Below, one piece after another: positions 6,945 through 10,380 of a stretch of 10,380 bases of DNA. Within the stretch, counting starts at the first letter, position 1; every line of letters begins with the position of its first letter. A model generated the notes under the pieces. That model ran no database searches, was not told the DNA's origin, and was given only the letters and a program-made list of their open reading frames with translations. The stretch comes from DATILL01 sp035476575 (GTDB lineage Bacteria; Actinomycetota; Actinomycetes; Mycobacteriales; JACQDL01). The stretch lies in the NCBI GenBank assembly GCA_035476575.1, contig DATILL010000104.1, forward strand, positions 1 to 10,380, given 5' to 3'. The position numbers and the translations under genes were made by a program.

Positions 6945-8600
6945 TTGCCAGCCGAGAACGTGACAGCGGGCCAGCATGAGGTCCGCATCATCAGCATCTA
7001 CGCGACGCCATGGCGGTATCGGCCCGACAACAACAACCGCGCGACCGAACCGGTCGAGTCGCTGCTTCCGCTGGGCGCGCTCGAAGACTTCCACGACCTT
7101 TTTCGTGACCAGCTTCCGCAGGTGCTGGCCTGCGACCTGCAGGAGGCCGACAGCCTGGAGCTGAACCTGCGAAATGTCCCGAGTGGCAGGGGCGATACAG
7201 TGGTGTTCCGGCTTGCCTCGTGGCTGTTCGTGCTGCCGTCCGACCAGGTCGTGTCGGCGTTAGATATCGAGTTCTTCAGCCCACCCCTGGATGAGGATGT
7301 GACCCCGATTGTCGATGTGCTGCAGAGCTGCGCCTTCGCCCAGTTGACCATTGCCGGTGCCACCTATGAGGCACACATCACGGACCTGGCCAGGCGGAGC
7401 GGGGTCGCGACGTCAAGGGACATCCTCAAGCTGCCGCCGGAGCGGCACCAGATTGTGTTCGCCTCGCACACCGAGGGGCGTCCGCTGCCCGGCGAGGAAC
7501 AGGTTAAGCAGATCCTCTACCGCGTTGAGCCGCCGTTCCGCCAGGAGTTCATGGAGATCAAGGAGCCGTCCGGACTCAACCAGGACGAGTGCACCCGCGG
7601 TGTCGTCACACCGTACACGAGCCTGCTGTACGGCCATCCCGACTACATCGAGAACAGCGTGTTCCTCACGACCGTGCAGGCAGTGGGCACGGCCGCCCGG
7701 TTCAGGCAGATCTGGCACCGGGCGCACGGCCAGGTGCGGGACTTCCGGTACAACCTGCAGGCCGAGGAGTCAGGCCGGCAGAAGAAGGAGGACATGGAAC
7801 GGCTGGTCGACGAGCTCGGCAACCTCGAGCTCGATCTCAGCTTCAGCGTGGAGACCTCGGCCGACTTGGGCCTGCTGATCCCGTCGCTGCGCATCGAGAG
7901 CTTCCACCGGGAGCTCTACGCGGCGATGGAGCTGCACGAGCGGGCGAACCGGGTCAGCCGGATGTTCTCCCGGCTGGACAGCAGCATCAAGTCTGAGCTG
8001 ACCGCGATCGAGATCCGGGAAAGCAAGGAGGAGGAAACCCGGCGCAACGACGAGGCGAAGCGACAGGAGCAGGAGCGCCGGGAGGAGGAAACTCGACGCA
8101 ACGACGAGACGAGGCGCCGGGAAGACGAGCGTCGGGAGGAAGAAAGGAAGCGGCTACGCAGTGAGAGGGCGGTGAGCACGCTGAGCTTCGTCGGCGTGCC
8201 GATCGGTTTCCTGGTCACCTTCTTCGGGATCAACTCCTCACAGGTCGACAGTCACTGGTCCATCTTCAGCGGCCAGCACTACTGGGGTGTGTACCTGTTC
8301 GCCCTGGCGCTGGGCATGATCCCACTGCTGACATTCTGGTTCCTGCGCTGGTGGGAGGCCAGGCAAGCACGCCGGGCTGAGCAGGATGCCGCTGGCGGTC
8401 TCAGCCCCCAAGAGCCTCTGGCCGCTACCCTGCCGAGCCTGTCACACATCCCTGCTCACACCGCGCCCGACGTTCTCGGGAGCCGACGCGGCGCCAATGC
8501 CAGTGCTCCGCCGCCGCGACCTGCCGAGGGGGCAGACACCCCAGGCTCCAGGTTGGTCGGGACGAAGGAGCAGCGTAGCCGGCGCTGGCCTGGCACCTGA
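6945..8600 (+). CDS. CorA-like two-transmembrane protein with charged coiled-coil repeat
   Basis: I do not recognise the full family. The 551-residue protein has an N-terminal soluble domain (about 10-270) with no motif I can name. A helical Arg/Glu-rich stretch (270-361) follows, then an 18-residue repeat starting EEETRRNDE (362-379, 380-397, partial 398-408). Two membrane helices (about 413-431 and 447-468) follow, then a disordered Pro/Ala-rich tail. The helix pair with FGIN (427-430) between them resembles the C-terminal CorA/MIT pore, where GMN is normal, so the layout is CorA-like but the selectivity motif is altered. Two-helix CorA-like modules are also known as membrane effectors in some defence systems. 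The TTG start at 6945 follows GGGGGAG; GTG at 6960 is an alternative. Residue 106 uses the rare TTA leucine codon. The gene stands alone, divergent from the purine operon. Confidence 0.8.
   Translation: MPAENVTAGQHEVRIISIYATPWRYRPDNNNRATEPVESLLPLGALEDFHDLFRDQLPQVLACDLQEADSLELNLRNVPSGRGDTVVFRLASWLFVLPSDQVVSALDIEFFSPPLDEDVTPIVDVLQSCAFAQLTIAGATYEAHITDLARRSGVATSRDILKLPPERHQIVFASHTEGRPLPGEEQVKQILYRVEPPFRQEFMEIKEPSGLNQDECTRGVVTPYTSLLYGHPDYIENSVFLTTVQAVGTAARFRQIWHRAHGQVRDFRYNLQAEESGRQKKEDMERLVDELGNLELDLSFSVETSADLGLLIPSLRIESFHRELYAAMELHERANRVSRMFSRLDSSIKSELTAIEIRESKEEETRRNDEAKRQEQERREEETRRNDETRRREDERREEERKRLRSERAVSTLSFVGVPIGFLVTFFGINSSQVDSHWSIFSGQHYWGVYLFALALGMIPLLTFWFLRWWEARQARRAEQDAAGGLSPQEPLAATLPSLSHIPAHTAPDVLGSRRGANASAPPPRPAEGADTPGSRLVGTKEQRSRRWPGT
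8028..8168 (+). repeat. In-frame 54-bp tandem repeat encoding Glu/Arg-rich 18-residue units
   Basis: Two full 54-bp units (8028-8081 and 8082-8135) and a partial third (8136-8168) encode EEETRRNDEAKRQEQERR, EEETRRNDETRRREDERR and EEERKRLRSER. The strongly charged helix would extend as a rigid stalk or coiled coil directly before the first membrane segment. In-frame tandem duplication is clear from the sequence. The functional meaning, such as oligomerisation or lengthening of a stalk, is inferred. Confidence 0.75.
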
Positions 8601-8663
8601 GGTGCGCTAGCGTCTGCCAGTAGGGGACCGTGCCCGCCGAGTCCCCCCCCCGCATACCAGCCG

Positions 8664-9027
8664 ATGACCTTGGTCCGGCTGGCGCGCCTCCTGGGGGGCG
8701 CTAGCGAGTCATTGGGGTGGCGGCTGGTGGCAGGGGTTCCTGGAGGAGTATCGCTGGGAGCCGGACCAGACCAGGCAGCGCCTGCTGGCCGAGGAGCCGC
8801 CTGCGGTCGGGGACGAGCGCTGGGACGTCTTCCTTGCCGCCCTGGCCGAACATCTGGCTGCCCGCGACGGGCGCGGCGCCCCGGCGTGGGCCGAGCCACG
8901 GGCGCTGCGCCGGATCTGGTTTCTGTTCAACGCACCAGCCGCGCGGGCTGATGCTCTGGTCCACAGCCCGGCCGCGTTCCGCCGTAGGGGAGTGTTCGTC
9001 GCGCCACAGGAGCTGGAGTTCGCGTGA
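8664..9027 (+). pseudogene. Frameshifted small gene upstream of the nucleotidyltransferase remnant
   Basis: The frame ending at TGA 9025-9027 encodes a coherent protein: WWQGFLEEYRWEPD from 8725, then LLAEEPPAVGDERWDVFLAALAE... and a C-terminus AFRRRGVFVAPQELEFA. That frame has no ATG, GTG or TTG between its preceding stop (8665-8667) and the conserved part. The likely start MTLVRLARLL (8664 onward) lies in another frame. A frameshift between about 8694 and 8725 therefore breaks the gene; a G-run there (8692-8698) is a plausible site. Its stop overlaps the GTG of the next gene (GTGA), so the two were a translationally coupled pair. The product is an unnamed small cytoplasmic protein, possibly the partner of the nucleotidyltransferase. 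A sequencing error is an alternative to real decay. Confidence 0.6.
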
Positions 9028-9435
9028 CCGAACCCGGCCCGTTGCTGGATCGTGCCGGCATCGAGCGGGCATTCCGGCGGCTGGGCGAGCGCCTCGAGTA
9101 GTTACGTCACGCCAGGTGGTGACCCGGCGGCGCCGCGAGTGTTCGACCACGCCGGTCTACGGGTGCCGGCTGCATTACCAGCACATCTGCTCGCGATGAA
9201 GGTGCTGGCCGCCAGACGGCGTGACGTGGAGGACATTCGGCTCTTGGTTACCACGCTTGGCCTGACCTCGGCCGAACAGGCTCTGGCTCTCTGCGCCGAG
9301 ATCTTTCCTGACGAACCAGTCCCCGACCGCGTCCGGCTCATCCTCCAGGAATGCTTTGACGTTGCCCTTGTGTCCTGCTCCACCCAGTCGTACCTACCCA
9401 GAGTGGAGGCGGCAGGACCAGTATCCACTCGATAA
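9024..9435 (+). pseudogene. Decayed DUF6036-like nucleotidyltransferase, catalytic core deleted
   Basis: The gene starts with GTG at 9024 (VTEPGPLLDRAGIERAFRRL), overlapping the stop of the gene before it, but hits TAG at 9099-9101 after 25 codons. At that point another frame resumes with SSYVTPGGDP (from 9097) and continues through RVFDHAGLRV, HLLAMKVLAARRRDVEDIRLL and EIFPDEPVPDRVRLIL to a stop at 9433-9435. The C-terminal AMK...ARRRDVEDI pattern is typical of AbiEii/DUF6036-type minimal nucleotidyltransferases. The missing stretch, which I estimate at 70-80 codons, should hold the catalytic Gly-Gly and Asp residues, so the enzyme cannot be active. Family assignment rests on remembered similarity of both flanks. 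Such proteins are often found in toxin-antitoxin or abortive-infection pairs. Confidence 0.65.
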
Positions 9436-9679
9436 GGCGACGCGCGGGTCCCGCCATCGCCACGCGACCCTTGACCGCTTGAACCTATCTCCCGAGATGA
9501 GGGCACCGCCGTTCCTCATGGGGTTATGGGTTGGGGCTGCCGCCCCATTGCCCTCGTCGATTGCCCTGGGGACTACCGCGTGTGCTTGCCGTTTCACTCA
9601 CCGAGGTTTTTCGGTTTTCTTTCGGGACGGTCGTCTTCGTGCTCCCGGTTTTGTCAGTGGCCCGGTTTAGCCTTGCCGT
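9436..9679. other. Gene-free stretch between two pseudogenes
   Basis: I see no coding signal here. It contains a short inverted repeat TGGGGC-TGCC-GCCCCA (9532-9547) without a following T-run. T-rich sequence (9606-9631) includes CCGA...TCGG followed by TTTTCTTT, only a weak terminator candidate with a 4-bp stem. Base composition is less GC-rich than the operon. TAGCCT (9668-9673) could be a -10 element for the following DUF222 remnant, placing the transcript start at its ATG. Confidence 0.5.
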
Positions 9680-10380
9680 ATGTCGGACATCGTCACCGGC
9701 GCGGTCGAGCACTCCGCCACGTTCGACCCCGAGGAGGTGGTCCGGCTGCTTGGCCGGCGGGTGCTGGACGTGGTGGACCCCGACCACGCCGACGAGCTGC
9801 TCCGTCGCCGGGTCGAACGTGAGGCCGCCGAGGCCTACGCCCGGCGTGGCCTGCGGATCTGTCCGGCTGGGCCGGGGCTGAGGGGGGTCTGCGGGTTCCT
9901 GGACACCGAGGGCGCGGAGACGCTGCGGGTCGCGCTGGACCCGCTGGCCCGGGGAACGGCGTGCGGGACGAGCGCACCCACGGGCAACGCATGGCCGACG
10001 CCCTGGTCGACCTCGCTGACCGGGCGCTGCGGGTGGGGAGCTGCCGGACAACGGCGGCGAGCGTCCCACCCTGGTCGTGACGATGCCGTACGAGAAGCTG
10101 GCCGCCGCGACCGGTGTCGGGCTGTTGCCCACCGGTGGCGTGCTGCCCGCCAGCCAGGTCCGCCGCATCGCCTGCGACGCCCACATCATCCCCGCCGTCC
10201 TCGGCGGGGGGAGCCTGCCGCTGGACCTCGGGCGTGGCGCCCGGCACCACGCCGGCGCGCCGCGCCGTCATCCTCCGCGACCGCGGGTGTGTTCCCCGCC
10301 TGTGACCGGCCGTACCAGTGGTGCCAGGCCCACCACTGCGTCCACTGGGCCGACGGCGGAAGAACCGACCAGAACAACGG
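9680..10380 (+). pseudogene. DUF222/HNH endonuclease (13E12 type) remnant, multiply frameshifted
   Basis: ATG at 9680 opens MSDIVTGAVEHSATFDPEEVV, then ARRGLRICPAGPGL and GFLDTEGAETLRVALDPLA, the DUF222 pattern. The same protein then continues in other frames: VRDERTHGQRMADALVDLADR from 9961 (frame 1), ELPDNGGERPTLVVTMPYEK through RRIACDAHIIPAVLGG from 10038 (frame 3), TTPARRAVILRDRGC from 10246 (frame 1), and CDRPYQWCQAHHCVHWADGG from 10299 (frame 3), the HNH motif. That makes four frameshifts in about 350 bp. The start corresponds to the middle of normal DUF222 proteins, so the N-terminal part also seems lost. The gene runs off the right edge. These proteins are actinobacterial HNH nucleases, often multi-copy and of unclear role. 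Real decay is likelier than sequencing error given the number of lesions. Confidence 0.75.

Noticed and set aside
6780..8623. Near-identical AGCGTCTGCCRGTA at 6780-6793 and 8609-8622, flanking the CorA-like gene as direct repeats
   Set aside because: A 13-of-14 match between two sites is expected a few times by chance in a 10-kb window. The flanks do not match well, and no transposase or inverted ends are present.
8643..8651. Run of nine C
   Set aside because: It could be a phase-variation tract, but it lies before a gene that is already broken by another frameshift, and a sequencing or assembly error is as likely.
9532..9547. TGGGGC/GCCCCA hairpin as a terminator
   Set aside because: The stem is only 6 bp and no T-run follows, so termination is not supported.
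9356..9670. 104-codon plus-strand frame across the gene-free stretch
   Set aside because: It starts inside the nucleotidyltransferase remnant in a different frame, has biased composition and no motif or ribosome binding site.

Overview
The window has very high GC, GTG/TTG starts and 4-base ATGA/GTGA overlaps between genes, and it carries DUF222/HNH and DUF6036-type gene remnants. This points to an actinomycete; Micromonosporaceae is my best guess, inferred from gene content and not proven here.

Layout. Positions 1-327 hold no recognisable gene. The first ~190 bases are visibly less GC-rich and contain a perfect 9-bp hairpin. They are followed by a phased array of five copies of AGGTCACCACA (194-304) that looks like a protein-binding array or the end of a mobile element. 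From 6747 down to 328 on the minus strand runs a five-gene purine catabolism operon: urate oxidase, the FAD subunit of xanthine dehydrogenase, its 2Fe-2S subunit, 8-oxoguanine deaminase, and its molybdenum subunit. The last three genes are joined by ATGA overlaps. The only real gap in the operon (4619-4895) is filled by a nested family of short palindromic repeats with the core TTTCCACA. Together the products would take hypoxanthine, xanthine and 8-oxoguanine to urate, then urate to 5-hydroxyisourate. The next enzymes (5-hydroxyisourate hydrolase, OHCU decarboxylase, allantoinase), the Mo-cofactor insertion chaperone and a dedicated regulator are not in this window.

A 197-bp divergent intergenic region separates the operon from a plus-strand gene (6945-8600). 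That gene encodes a 551-residue two-transmembrane protein of CorA-like architecture, with GIN in place of the GMN motif, an unrecognised N-terminal domain, and an 18-residue Glu/Arg repeat next to the membrane. It is the most unusual intact protein here.

From 8601 to the right edge everything I can recognise is decayed: a frameshifted small gene, a DUF6036-like nucleotidyltransferase that has lost its catalytic core, a gene-free stretch, and a multiply frameshifted DUF222/HNH (13E12-type) endonuclease gene that runs off the window. This right-hand block reads as an accessory region with relics of defence or mobile-type genes beside a conserved metabolic operon.
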